The position numbers and the translations under genes are program-made. Below, piece by piece: positions 7,486 to 16,400 of a stretch of DNA of 23,493 nt. The stretch comes from SHLJ01 sp041618535. GTDB taxonomy: Bacteria > Bacteroidota > Bacteroidia > Flavobacteriales > Flavobacteriaceae. Positions within the stretch are counted from its first letter, which is position 1, and each line of letters begins with the position of its first letter. The stretch spans positions 1 to 23,493 of the forward strand of contig JBFKFP010000025.1 in NCBI GenBank assembly GCA_041618535.1, in the 5' to 3' direction. The notes beneath the pieces were generated by a model that was not told the origin of the DNA, searched no databases, and was given only the letters and a program-made list of their open reading frames with translations.

Positions 7486-8385
7486 TTATCTTATGAACTT
7501 ATCTAAAACGTAAATGATCTGTATGAGGGTGATATAACTCACGCTGGCCAACATAAGCTGACGAGCGGCTTTCTTTGTTCGCAGCCTGAACAAACGGAAG
7601 GCGAAATAGAGCATTCCGAGTCCGACCAGGAACACGACTATAGTTCCAACAACCGTTAGCCTTAATTTCCCAGTAATCCCGAAGACAGGGATTATTGAGA
7701 CCAGTATGGTCCAGATGGTGTATAAGATAGTCTGCACAGCCGTAGCTTTATCGGGTTTTCCCGTAGGCAGCATATTGAATCCCGCCTTCTGGTAATCGTC
7801 ATGCAAACACCATCCAATCGCCCAGAAATGAGGGAACTGCCAAAAGAATTGCAGCATAAAAAGGGTTCCTGGTTCTATGCCAAAATCGTTGGTTGCTGCT
7901 ACCCAACCAAGCATAAACGGAATAGCCCCGGGAATGGCCCCGACAAATACCGAAAGCGGAGTCATGGTCTTTAGCGGGGTATAGGCACTGGTATAAAGAA
8001 AAATCGAAATAGCGCCAAACATGGCGGTTTTCGGGTTGATTACATATAAAATGACCACCCCCATCAAAGTCAGGATGGAAGCGAGAATGAATGCAGTTCT
8101 CACAGCCATGCGTCCGGCCGGAATTGGACGATCCTTGGTTCGATCCATCAGGGCATCATAATCTCTTTCTATAATTTGATTAAACGCATTGGACGCCCCT
8201 ACCATGCAATAGCCTCCTAATGCCAGCAGAATGAGAATTTTGACCTGAATTGTATCGGCTCCAAGCAGGTACCCGGCAATTGACGAGAAAACCACGCTCA
8301 GCGACAATCTCATTTTCGTGACATCCTGAAAGTCCTGGATCGTTGCCGAAATAGAATACGAGGGCTTAATTGTGCTTGACATCAT
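7486..8385 (-). CDS. ctaB: Protoheme IX farnesyltransferase (heme O synthase)
   Basis: A UbiA-family membrane prenyltransferase that converts heme B to heme O with farnesyl diphosphate, a step needed for heme A/O in the oxidase. The polyprenyl-diphosphate/Mg motif is complete: N66 to D85 in NAFNQIIERDYDALMDRTKD (numbering from this start). The second loop motif DDYQKAGFNMLP is also present. About nine helices are predicted. I choose the ATG at 8385 (299 aa; the next ATG at 8382 is equally possible). The longer GTG start at 8454 would overlap the promoter at 8417-8447. It is the first gene of the oxidase operon and is also called cyoE. Confidence 0.94.
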   Translation of the reverse strand: MMSSTIKPSYSISATIQDFQDVTKMRLSLSVVFSSIAGYLLGADTIQVKILILLALGGYCMVGASNAFNQIIERDYDALMDRTKDRPIPAGRMAVRTAFILASILTLMGVVILYVINPKTAMFGAISIFLYTSAYTPLKTMTPLSVFVGAIPGAIPFMLGWVAATNDFGIEPGTLFMLQFFWQFPHFWAIGWCLHDDYQKAGFNMLPTGKPDKATAVQTILYTIWTILVSIIPVFGITGKLRLTVVGTIVVFLVGLGMLYFAFRLFRLRTKKAARQLMLASVSYITLIQIIYVLDKFIR

Positions 8386-8416
8386 TTCCTGATAAACAGC
8401 TTTTTCATAGCGTGTG

Positions 8417-8447
8417 CAAAGATACTTTAATAATCCCTTACGACCAA
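8417..8447 (-). promoter_or_regulatory. Promoter of the ctaB/oxidase operon
   Basis: On the minus strand, TTG (8447-8445), a 20-nt spacer and TATCTTTG (8424-8417) match the Flavobacterium promoter consensus TTG-N17-23-TAnnTTTG. The predicted transcription start, about 6 nt on, leaves a leader of roughly 25 nt before the ATG at 8385. This supports the shorter ctaB start. Confidence 0.7.
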
Positions 8448-8520
8448 TGCGCACCTATTTAAATTTCCAATAGAGGCAATAGACTTATTTATTAACTTTA
8501 GTGTTCAACTTTAACAAACT

Positions 8521-9405
8521 ATGAAAACATATATTTTATCAATATTATCAGTTTTTTCAACCATCCCCTTAGCTGTAAGCGGCCAGAATTTTGACGATGT
8601 CAAAATCGAAGCGACCCAACTTTCAGAACGTGTCTATATGTTAACCGGCGCCGGCGGGAACATCGGGGTATCAGCGGGTGAAGATGGTGTTTTTGTGATA
8701 GATGATCAGTTCGCACCACTTTCGGAAAAAATCCTTGCTTCTATTGGAAAGCTCTCTGACAAACCGCTTAGATTCCTTGCAAATACCCACTGGCATGGTG
8801 ATCATACAGGTGGAAATATCAATATGACTAAAGCGGGAGCCACCATCATGGCTCATGAGAATGTGAGAAAGAGACTGGCTGAAACTCCCGACCGCCAGAA
8901 TAATATGCGTCCAAAAGAAGCTCTGCCTATCATCACTTTCAGCGATGGACTTAACCTCCATCTCAACGGTGAGCAAATCGCGTTTTTTCATGTTGATAAT
9001 GCACATACTGACGGGGATGTTCTTGTTTATTTCACTGAAAGCAACGTTTTGCATACCGGCGACACCTATTTTAAGGGCCGCTTTCCATATATCGATCTCA
9101 AATCCGGTGGAAGTATAGATGGCTATATCAAGGCTGTGGAACGCGCACTGATGGTAATTGACGATAAGACCAAGATCATACCAGGTCATGGAACGGTCTC
9201 CGACAAGTCGGAATACATGAATTTCCTCGAAATGCTCAAAACCTTAAGAGCCAGGGTTAGTGCTGAAATCGGAAAGGGTAAAACCGAAGATGAAGTGGCC
9301 TCTAATTCTGAGATCACCAAACCATACGATGAGCAGGGTTTCGGCTCGGGATTCATCAACAGCGAAAGGATAAAAAGAATTATTTACCAGAGCCTGAATC
9401 AATAG
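8521..9405 (+). CDS. Exported metallo-beta-lactamase-fold hydrolase
   Basis: A 294-aa MBL-fold enzyme with a signal peptide (about residues 1-21), so probably periplasmic. The full glyoxalase-II-type binuclear metal site is visible: H90, H92, D94 and H95 in THWHGDH, H162 (DNAHTDGD), D181 (HTGD) and H223 (PGHGT). The bridging D181 argues against a B3 beta-lactamase. The substrate cannot be predicted; relatives in this broad family include hydroxyacylglutathione hydrolases and other thioester, sulfur or lactone hydrolases. It is the only plus-strand gene in the window. It diverges from ctaB and converges on remB with a single base between the stop codons. Confidence 0.9.
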   Translation: MKTYILSILSVFSTIPLAVSGQNFDDVKIEATQLSERVYMLTGAGGNIGVSAGEDGVFVIDDQFAPLSEKILASIGKLSDKPLRFLANTHWHGDHTGGNINMTKAGATIMAHENVRKRLAETPDRQNNMRPKEALPIITFSDGLNLHLNGEQIAFFHVDNAHTDGDVLVYFTESNVLHTGDTYFKGRFPYIDLKSGGSIDGYIKAVERALMVIDDKTKIIPGHGTVSDKSEYMNFLEMLKTLRARVSAEIGKGKTEDEVASNSEITKPYDEQGFGSGFINSERIKRIIYQSLNQ

Positions 9406-9406
9406 G

Positions 9407-11512
9407 TTAGAAATCGAAATACCAATTGAACAGATCAGTTCTCAATCCTAAACTGAACCACACGGTTGACTGATTGAAATCTTTTGCGGTATTCGCATCT
9501 GGGTTAAAATCACGGTAACTTATATAGGCGAAAAGTTTTAAGTTGGTGGCCGGATTTACCAGGTATCCCGATTGCAGCTCTGCATGGAACAAATTAGTCG
9601 AGTTTCCCTGTCCAACTTCTATACCTGTATCACCAGGCCTGCCATTCTCACTTGTAAAAATATCCCCACCGTAAGCAATGTTGGAGTCGTCTGAAAAATC
9701 CAGACCTCGTTTTCCAAACACGAACTTCAAATCTGCAAACCACCGGTTATAGTTATATCGTCCAATAATTACAGCCTCGCTGAAATTTGCCCCCCAGAGG
9801 TGAGCCATACTCTGGTTATTATGGCCGTAATTCAGTACTATGGTATTATGTGAGTAGGTATAGGGCCTCACCCTGTTATATTCGAATTGAAGAAGAAGGT
9901 TATCCAGCTTAAACGCATTGTAATATTTAACTCCAAACTGGTAGCCAAATTTGTTTTTCCAGCTTTTCTCCCCAGCCCTGATGTCACTTAAAGAGAATTC
10001 ATCGAGAATAAACTGACCATAAAGATTAAAACGGTCATTCCATTTATATTTCGCTGTAGCTCCAACAATGGCATTACCAGCGTCCTGTCCGGTTTCGAAT
10101 TCTATAGCCCTGTAAAAAATAATAGGATTGAGATAATTAATATCAAATCCACGGTCGTTTGAATTGGTCCAGAGCACCGACTCAAACAATCCGATATTCA
10201 GTTTCCTGGAAACATTCCAGCTCAAATAGTGGTTGGCCATGTATTTTGTGAGAAAAGCGCCGTCTTCGGTCACTTCAGGCCTTACATCACGTAACCAGAG
10301 CCATGTATTGGTATATCTTATCTTCCAAAAGCTGGTGTTGATCTTGAGAAAAGGGGACGGACTGGCTACATCACTCAGTAATAGCGACCGATAACCATCG
10401 CCAATAAAGTTTTTTCCATGACCGAATTGCAGATTGATGAAATCGGTTGGTGAATAAGAGAGATAGGCTTCCGCCACGGGATAATCGTACCCATCATCCT
10501 TGAATCGTTTAGCGATACCCCTACCCGGGATAATGGCGGGGTCAGGACCGAAGGCTCTGAGAGATTCAGCATATTGATTGAAATATTGCGCAAATCTTCC
10601 CTGGCTCTCAAAAACTGAGGCGGAAAAGTTAAATCTTTTCCCAAGTCCACCCTGAATGTATATTCCCCTGGTGTTATTATAGGTAGAATTAAAATCAGCA
10701 TCACTGTCTGAACCAACTTGCAGATCGAATACCGGATCGACTGTAAACCAATAATCCTCGGACTGAACCTGTAAAAGGCGTTCATTGAATAGCTTCCTGC
10801 TTCCCCAGCTATTCCCCTCTTTCTTTAAAGAGCTTACATAGCCCTTAATATCATAATAGTTTTGAACGTCTGAGTAGAGAAAAGGTTTAGCTGCCGTATG
10901 ACTGTTGGTCCCGACCAGGTTCATTTCACGGTCGAATCGCGAATAGAACTGATGAGTAAAAGGAATGTTTAGCCTGCTGCTGAATTCTGCCTGGTCATAA
11001 GGCTTCAATGAACTATTTACAGAGTCGATCTCGGATTTGGCCAGTTTTTCAATTTCATTTGGCACTGTTTTGCCTGTCAACTCAGTCTCAATCGCGGATG
11101 AAGGAGGATCAACCAGAGGGATTGGAATAGTATAAGAATATTGCTTAAATGTAGGGTTGCCATTATAGGTGGCCGGTTTGATTTTGGGCAATTCAGCGAA
11201 AACCAGGCGAGTTGACGTTTTTAGCTCGTCATAGGCTGCATCAACATACATGACCACAAAGTTCCCTTCAGAGTCCACCTCAAACAGCACGATCACCTCA
11301 CCCCTGTAATTCTCTTCCTTTACAATCTGGGGGACATCAAAAGATTCATAAATCCTTTTGGATAATTCCCGATAAAAGCAATTGCGTATCTCATCGAAAT
11401 TCACCGACTCACAGTCGGGAAATACAGGTGGTTTTTCAAAATCGGATGTATCCTGTGAAAATACGAAAGCGACAGAGCAAAAGAAGGAAATGATCAGGGC
11501 GTATGTCTTCAT
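9407..11512 (-). CDS. remB: RemB-like outer-membrane protein with N-terminal TonB-C domain
   Basis: A 701-aa exported protein. Residues 1-19 form a signal peptide (cleavage near VFS-QD). Residues 27-134 form a TonB-C-like domain that aligns by eye with the C-terminus of the neighbouring TonB (PPVFPDCES versus VPVFPGCET, then VIVLFEVDSEGN versus IIVAFKIDKNGN). From about residue 180 to the end is a beta-strand-rich region ending in YFDF, typical of an outer-membrane barrel. I recognise it as the protein annotated as gliding motility protein RemB in flavobacteria; its exact role is not defined. I prefer the ATG at 11512 over 11524 because it gives a clean signal peptide. A promoter lies just upstream. 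Confidence 0.82.
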   Translation of the reverse strand: MKTYALIISFFCSVAFVFSQDTSDFEKPPVFPDCESVNFDEIRNCFYRELSKRIYESFDVPQIVKEENYRGEVIVLFEVDSEGNFVVMYVDAAYDELKTSTRLVFAELPKIKPATYNGNPTFKQYSYTIPIPLVDPPSSAIETELTGKTVPNEIEKLAKSEIDSVNSSLKPYDQAEFSSRLNIPFTHQFYSRFDREMNLVGTNSHTAAKPFLYSDVQNYYDIKGYVSSLKKEGNSWGSRKLFNERLLQVQSEDYWFTVDPVFDLQVGSDSDADFNSTYNNTRGIYIQGGLGKRFNFSASVFESQGRFAQYFNQYAESLRAFGPDPAIIPGRGIAKRFKDDGYDYPVAEAYLSYSPTDFINLQFGHGKNFIGDGYRSLLLSDVASPSPFLKINTSFWKIRYTNTWLWLRDVRPEVTEDGAFLTKYMANHYLSWNVSRKLNIGLFESVLWTNSNDRGFDINYLNPIIFYRAIEFETGQDAGNAIVGATAKYKWNDRFNLYGQFILDEFSLSDIRAGEKSWKNKFGYQFGVKYYNAFKLDNLLLQFEYNRVRPYTYSHNTIVLNYGHNNQSMAHLWGANFSEAVIIGRYNYNRWFADLKFVFGKRGLDFSDDSNIAYGGDIFTSENGRPGDTGIEVGQGNSTNLFHAELQSGYLVNPATNLKLFAYISYRDFNPDANTAKDFNQSTVWFSLGLRTDLFNWYFDF

Positions 11513-11526
11513 GCTACAGACCATGG

Positions 11527-11799
11527 CGGTTAGATTGGTGAAAGATACTATTTTTCAAATTTATCCGCTAAAAAACATTATCAATATTCCCTTAAAAACA
11601 AAAGGCTTACATTAATTCAAGACTGTTGTCCGCCTCAATGATCCTTAAATGAGCAGCGCAGGGATTAAAATCCAAAAATAACATCTTGACTTCGAATGTA
11701 AAAAAATCCGTTATGATGCATTAATAAAGTCGGCAAGAGGATGCTTTTTGTGTTTTCGAATGACCTATTAATAAATAGTAAGAGCGATTGCCGGATATG
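11527..11799. other. Non-coding gap between remB and tonB
   Basis: A gap of about 320 nt lies between the remB start and the tonB stop. It holds the remB promoter near its left end and the tonB terminator at its right end. In between I see no convincing ORF: the longest ATG-started plus-strand frame I followed gives 19 codons. There is a small inverted repeat (ggatt-aa-aatcc, 11662-11673) and the octamer ttcgaatg twice. No tRNA-like or riboswitch-like fold is evident. Confidence 0.5.
11556..11584 (-). promoter_or_regulatory. Promoter of remB
   Basis: On the minus strand, TTG (11584-11582), an 18-nt spacer and TAAATTTG (11563-11556) match the flavobacterial consensus TTG-N17-23-TAnnTTTG. The predicted start of transcription near 11550 leaves a leader of about 37 nt before the ATG at 11512. 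With the terminator after tonB, this makes remB an independent transcription unit. Confidence 0.65.
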
Positions 11800-11826
11800 A
11801 AAAAATCCCGCCTTCAGGCGGGATTT
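11800..11826 (-). terminator. Intrinsic terminator after tonB
   Basis: A 10-bp perfect stem (aaatcccgcc at 11803-11812, ggcgggattt at 11817-11826) with the 4-nt loop ttca. On the minus strand it is followed by a run of six T. It starts 20 nt after the tonB stop. The GC-rich stem and U-run make this the clearest terminator in the window. A T-rich stretch on the plus side could allow weak bidirectional function. Confidence 0.9.
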
Positions 11827-11845
11827 ATTTTTATCTGTGTTTTCC

Positions 11846-12568
11846 TTAGTCTTGTACCTGGAACAGGATAGGCAGGGAATAGGGCACGATTACGGCCTTT
11901 CCTCTTTGCTTACCTGGCTGCATTTTGGGAAGGGAATTTACCACTCGCTCAGCTTCCTGGGCTAATCTTGGGTGTGGAGCTCTCGCTCTTACATTTGTAA
12001 CATTCCCGTTCTTATCGATCTTGAAAGCTACTATAATTCGTTGCCTTCCACTCAATCCGAGGTCCCCGGCCAATTCAGTATTGAATTTTTTATTGACAAA
12101 GGCTTTCACCTTATCAGACATACACTGTCTTTTCTGAGCATTGGTTCCGGTCTCACATCCGGGGAATACCGGCACATTCTCAATAACAGAGAAAGGAACC
12201 TCAATATCTTCCTCTACCTCTTCAACTTCAACCTCTTCGATCTCTACAATCTCTTCCTCCTGGTCGGTCTCTGACGATTCAATAACCGTTTCTTCAATTT
12301 CCTCCTCATCTTCTACGATCTCGATTTCTTCAGGAGCCGCAGGTGGTGGTGGTGGAGGTGGTGGAGGTGTCTGAATCTGCTCTGTGATCGGGACTTCTTC
12401 CTCAAGTTCCTCTTCCAGGTCTAACTGACCAATGTCAATCGCATCCTTATCGTACGTCTTGTAATTTATAGCACTGTATGCCACCGCCATCATGATAGCT
12501 AACCCAACAGCGAAATAAACCGAACTGTTTCTTGAGACATCCGCCTTCAGACTTTTCTTAGGTTTCAT
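11846..12568 (-). CDS. tonB: TonB family energy-transducing protein with acidic linker
   Basis: A 240-aa protein anchored in the inner membrane by one helix (about residues 16-34) after a basic cytoplasmic N-terminus. A run of nine prolines (68-76) comes next, then an extremely acidic linker (26 of the 45 residues from 80 to 124 are Glu or Asp). The C-terminal TonB domain spans about 130-238, with VPVFPGCE and IIVAFKIDKNGNV. TonB proteins pass energy from ExbB/ExbD across the periplasm to outer-membrane receptors. No exbB or exbD is in the window. The gene lies between the vanZ-like gene and remB and is closed by a strong terminator. The partner receptor is unknown; remB shares its C-terminal domain. 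Confidence 0.9.
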   Translation of the reverse strand: MKPKKSLKADVSRNSSVYFAVGLAIMMAVAYSAINYKTYDKDAIDIGQLDLEEELEEEVPITEQIQTPPPPPPPPPAAPEEIEIVEDEEEIEETVIESSETDQEEEIVEIEEVEVEEVEEDIEVPFSVIENVPVFPGCETGTNAQKRQCMSDKVKAFVNKKFNTELAGDLGLSGRQRIIVAFKIDKNGNVTNVRARAPHPRLAQEAERVVNSLPKMQPGKQRGKAVIVPYSLPILFQVQD

Positions 12569-12608
12569 AATTATTTGTTTTGAAGAGTGGTAAATTAACC
12601 AATTATTT

Positions 12609-12638
12609 AATAAAAATGCAAGGCTTTGCGATTTTTTT
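12609..12638 (-). terminator. Weak terminator-like hairpin after the vanZ-like gene
   Basis: A 4-bp stem (gcaa 12618-12621, ttgc 12626-12629) is flanked by an A-tract and a T-tract that could extend it through two mismatches. On the minus strand it ends in ATTTTTATT. It could separate sprA-gcvH-vanZ from tonB, but the stem is short and may not terminate. Confidence 0.3.
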
Positions 12639-12996
12639 AACTTAAGCTCCGGCCCCTTTTATAGCTGAAAATGTACCCTAGTAAAACCCCGATGACATTT
12701 GCCACTACATCAAGGGCGTCACCAATCCTGTCTACCGTTACCTTTCCCTGAACAGCTTCAATTACTATGCCGAACACTACACAGGACAAGGCAATATGTA
12801 AAAGTCTTCCAGGTTTATGCCCGCTTATAAGGGCAAAATACCAGATCAGCATCAATCCGGCATATGCCACGATGTGATAGAGCTTATCGTCCCATTCGGT
12901 TCCCAGCTCAGGCATGCCGTCAAGGGTTATCAAACTCGCCACAGTAAGGGCAATGGTATAAAGTACAGCAATAAAAAAAATCAGGCTTTTAGGCAC
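12637..12996 (-). CDS. VanZ-like family membrane protein
   Basis: A 119-aa protein with four predicted membrane helices. The VanZ-like pattern is present: DKLYHIVAYAGL after helix 1, then GIVIEAVQG, and DALDVVANVIGVLLGY in the last helix. VanZ family proteins are small membrane proteins of mostly unknown function; the founding member affects teicoplanin resistance, which should not be assumed here. The start codon is GTG, overlapping the gcvH stop by 8 nt (GTGCCTAA). The next ATG (residue 28) would remove the first helix. Confidence 0.85.
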   Translation of the reverse strand: MPKSLIFFIAVLYTIALTVASLITLDGMPELGTEWDDKLYHIVAYAGLMLIWYFALISGHKPGRLLHIALSCVVFGIVIEAVQGKVTVDRIGDALDVVANVIGVLLGYIFSYKRGRSLS

Positions 12997-13372
12997 CTAT
13001 CAAAGCTTTATAATCTTCGGCGCTGAGCAACCCGTCAAGTTGTTCCGGGTCACTGCATTTAACCTTGATCATCCAGCCCTCCCCATATGGATCAGAATTC
13101 ACCTTTTCAGGCTCATCTTCAAGTGAATCATTGAACTCGATGATCTCTCCGGATACTGGCAGAAACAAGTCGGATACCGTCTTCACAGCCTCCACCGTTC
13201 CAAAAACCTCTTCGGCTTCCAGAGTCTCATCCAGCGTCTCTACTTCAACATATACAATATCACCTAGCTCGCCCTGGGCAAAATCGGTAATTCCCACAAC
13301 AACCACGTCATCCGATTCTATTCGAATCCATTCGTGATCTTTGGTATACTTTAATTCTGAAGGAATATTCAT
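12989..13372 (-). CDS. gcvH: Glycine cleavage system H protein
   Basis: A 127-aa lipoyl-domain protein that shuttles the aminomethyl group between the P, T and L proteins of the glycine cleavage system in the cytoplasm. The lipoylation site is clear: K64 within GTVEAVKTVSDLF. The N-terminus (MNIPSELKYTKDHEWI) and C-terminus are canonical and the length is typical. No gcvP or gcvT is nearby. It lies 37 nt after sprA and overlaps the vanZ-like gene, so it is probably transcribed with sprA despite an unrelated role. Confidence 0.97.
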   Translation of the reverse strand: MNIPSELKYTKDHEWIRIESDDVVVVGITDFAQGELGDIVYVEVETLDETLEAEEVFGTVEAVKTVSDLFLPVSGEIIEFNDSLEDEPEKVNSDPYGEGWMIKVKCSDPEQLDGLLSAEDYKALIGA

Positions 13373-13409
13373 TTTGATGAATTAATTTTTGAATGCGTAA
13401 AAATAAGGA

Positions 13410-16400
13410 TTAATTGCCAAAACTGTATCGTAGTGTTACACCAGACCGGAGCGTAGTTTGGGGAAAGGCCGTGGATATGGCATATTCTGAAAAAGTATAA
13501 TCAAAATAAAAAATTCCGGTCAGATTCCTGCTGAATGCATAGTCTGCTGTGTACCTTAAACTCCAGATGGTTTGACCGGCTGTAATCTGGTTGTTCTCAA
13601 GATCCAGATAACGGATAATAGTTTTGTTATCGCGAATAGAGATATCCGCCTTCATATTCAGGTCGCTTGTGATGATCTGTCTCGGGCCAGCCATTTTCGA
13701 GCGGATCTTTACATCCTTGAAGCGATAACCAAGTCCAAGAATATACTCGTTCCCCTTAACTTCTGTAAGGAGATTATTGTCAAAGCTCATAGACAGAAGT
13801 CTATCTTTCTTGAGCTCGGCCAATATTTTCATCGAATTCTTCATCTCCATGTCCAGGCGAACCAACGGGCTGAATTGCTCAACCAGGTTCACATTGCTGT
13901 AAAGCTTGGCATTCTTATAGTTTCCGGACTGATTGAATACATCAGGATCCTGGGCGTTATATGGCAGATCCGAATCTGGTTCTAAATAATCTAGATTGGC
14001 CCTGAATTGATTGATGGTGTAAGAGGCATTATATCCGTGGGTAATTGAAAATCTTTTGAAATGCTTTTTAAACCATTTCATCTTCATAAAACCGGTATAC
14101 TTCAGGTTCCAGTTTGGAATCGGCACATCCCTTAAAGCTCTCAGGCTTATCTTATTGGCATCTGCCCCGGTATAGGCCGCAAGGAAAGCAGGTAAGAGTA
14201 CCGACTGACTTGTTTTTCCATAGCCCAGCGGGAAGCCCTGCAAATCACCATTCTCAAAATTGTCGGGGTTTGTAAAATCTACCCCCGCACGTTCAGCTAA
14301 CCTGCGGGAAATTGTGAGCCTGTTCTCCCTGAAAGTGTTGAACGCATCCGAGGTTGTCTCATCACTCCTCCCGAATGCCGTTCTTATCATATTTGTTGAA
14401 ATATTGAAATTTCCGAAACTGTTCTGAATCAGCGATTCATAATCAAGAACCCCGTCACCCCCGGGAAGACCATCCGCTCCCAGATAATCTCGAACACGGA
14501 AATTCTCGGTCATGTTCTCAGAGAAGGTACGTCCACCTGTGAAATCGATCTTAAGGTCAGTAAGTGGTTCAACATTGACAACGAAATCCATATTGCTGGT
14601 ATGGGTTTCTGCATACTGCTGGTTGAATTCAGGAAAAACAGTTAGCCAGCCATTCCTTGCTGCTAATCGCCTTATATCTCTCTGACTTCCGAACGTAAAA
14701 CCTGCGGTCGGTTTCATGGTACCAATAAATCCGGGGGTTTGAAGATAGCCAGGCAGGAAAATTCCGTTGGTTTCATTATAATTGAACTGGACCCGCTTTA
14801 CCATGGTAAGGATATCTACAAGCGTATTAAACACTTTAGAGCTTTTCTTCTGCTGGTCGGCATTGTTTTGCTGCTCACCCGGAGCACCCGGCCTCGCCGG
14901 AGCAGTCCTTCCTGCCCTGTTTGCCCTTCCGGTCCTTTTTACCAATCCAACATACCGATATAATTGCTGCATGTCGAGCGTAGTATTCAGGGTATGGGTA
15001 TTGGCATTGGAAACTGTATTTCCAAGATTATAGAACGTTGTCTTTCCTGTATTGTCATCAATGACAGGAAGATTCAGGAAAAGGTCAGATCCCTTTTGCC
15101 ATTGAAAATCCCCTGTATAGCCATAGGTTGCCCTGAGGAAGCTTAAAGTTGGTATCTTATAAAGAGGCACTTCGTAGTTCAACCCCAATCTCTGAAATTG
15201 GCGGTTGGGATCGCCGAAATCAAATAAACCATCCCATACGTTCAGTTCCGGATCCTGTTCCCCATTGAGTATATCATCAACAAAGTAGTTTCTTACAATA
15301 TTGTTATTTGATGCCGTGAAATTCAGGTTTAATGCATCAGACAGATCCCAGTTTATGGTGTATTGAAAATCGAAGGTATAATTCCTCTTGAAAAGTTCTT
15401 CAATGGTGATATTGTCTCCTCCAAGATCGATCTCCCTGAATTTCTGACTGTTGAATTGTCTGATGAAATCGGTGTTCAGTGTAAAGCTGGCAGGAAGAAG
15501 ATTAAGGTTGAAATCCTTCAGGATCTTCCAATATTTCCCCCTGAACAAAGAATCATTCTTTTTAAATGGTTCAACTTTAACAGGGTCAAAGTTATGTGCG
15601 TAATTCGCACCAACCCGAACATTCTGATCAAGGGCGCGCTCTATTTCGAAATCGCGATGCTTAACCTCATTATAGGAGTAGTTAAAAGTGAAATTCTCGA
15701 CGTCATAGAATCGTGGTGCCTTTTCTCCGGTGCGCTGTTTGCGAACACCAATAAAATTTATGCTCCTTCGTTTTGTGTAGTCCTCAGACTGGTTTCGAAT
15801 AATTTCCCGCTGCTCATCTGTCTGAGCCGCATCCAGCCTGTTATCAAGCCTGACATCCTTGTACTGCTGATCATATTCCGGGGTGATCAGCTCTTCGCTC
15901 TGACCATAATTGAATGGAATCTGCAAGCCCCATTTTTTCGGAAGTAATTGACCTATATTGATATTGGTTACCACGTCGTACTGCTGAACATCCTCGATGC
16001 TTCTCTGTACAGGTCCCTGCTCTATTGAACCGAAGCCGGTTGTGCTTCGCCTACCTGTGGCACTAATATTCATGAAATCGGCAATATTGGAATCCATGGA
16101 AACCACGGCAGCCCATCCTCCCTCGTTATCCATATCAGAGAGCCTGAGTTCATTGAACCAAACTTTGCCGCAGATATCAAGGTTATCGTTACGTACATTC
16201 TTTACTCCAACGATAAGTGTCCTGACATCCCCGAAGTTGGGATTACCTTTGATGGCGATACGTTGCTGACCAAGCTGTCTTGGTGCGAATTCGGCAACTG
16301 GTATTTCCACCAATTCGCCATCTATCACATCGTAGAAGGTGGGATCCTCATTTAAAAGTGTTCCATCGGTGATCCCTATAGACTTGATCTTTTCCAAGGC

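Noticed and set aside
8493..8500. TAACTTTA as a -7 box for the MBL-fold hydrolase gene
   Set aside because: It has one mismatch in the key TTTG and no TTG at a suitable distance upstream; position alone is not enough.
8521..9405. MBL-fold protein as a carbapenemase
   Set aside because: The metal ligands, including the bridging Asp, are of glyoxalase II type, and no class B beta-lactamase signature is seen; resistance cannot be claimed.
11662..11673. Inverted repeat ggatt-aa-aatcc in the remB-tonB gap
   Set aside because: The stem is only 5 bp with a 2-nt loop and no T-run on either strand; it is likely chance in AT-rich sequence.
12141..12374. Plus-strand Ser/Thr-rich frame ending in a glycine run
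   Set aside because: It is the complement of the Glu-rich and proline-run codons of tonB.
15363..15947. Plus-strand open frame of 194 codons inside sprA
   Set aside because: It is a shadow of the intact sprA frame; no signal, motif or start context supports it. The same holds for the other plus-strand frames under sprA.
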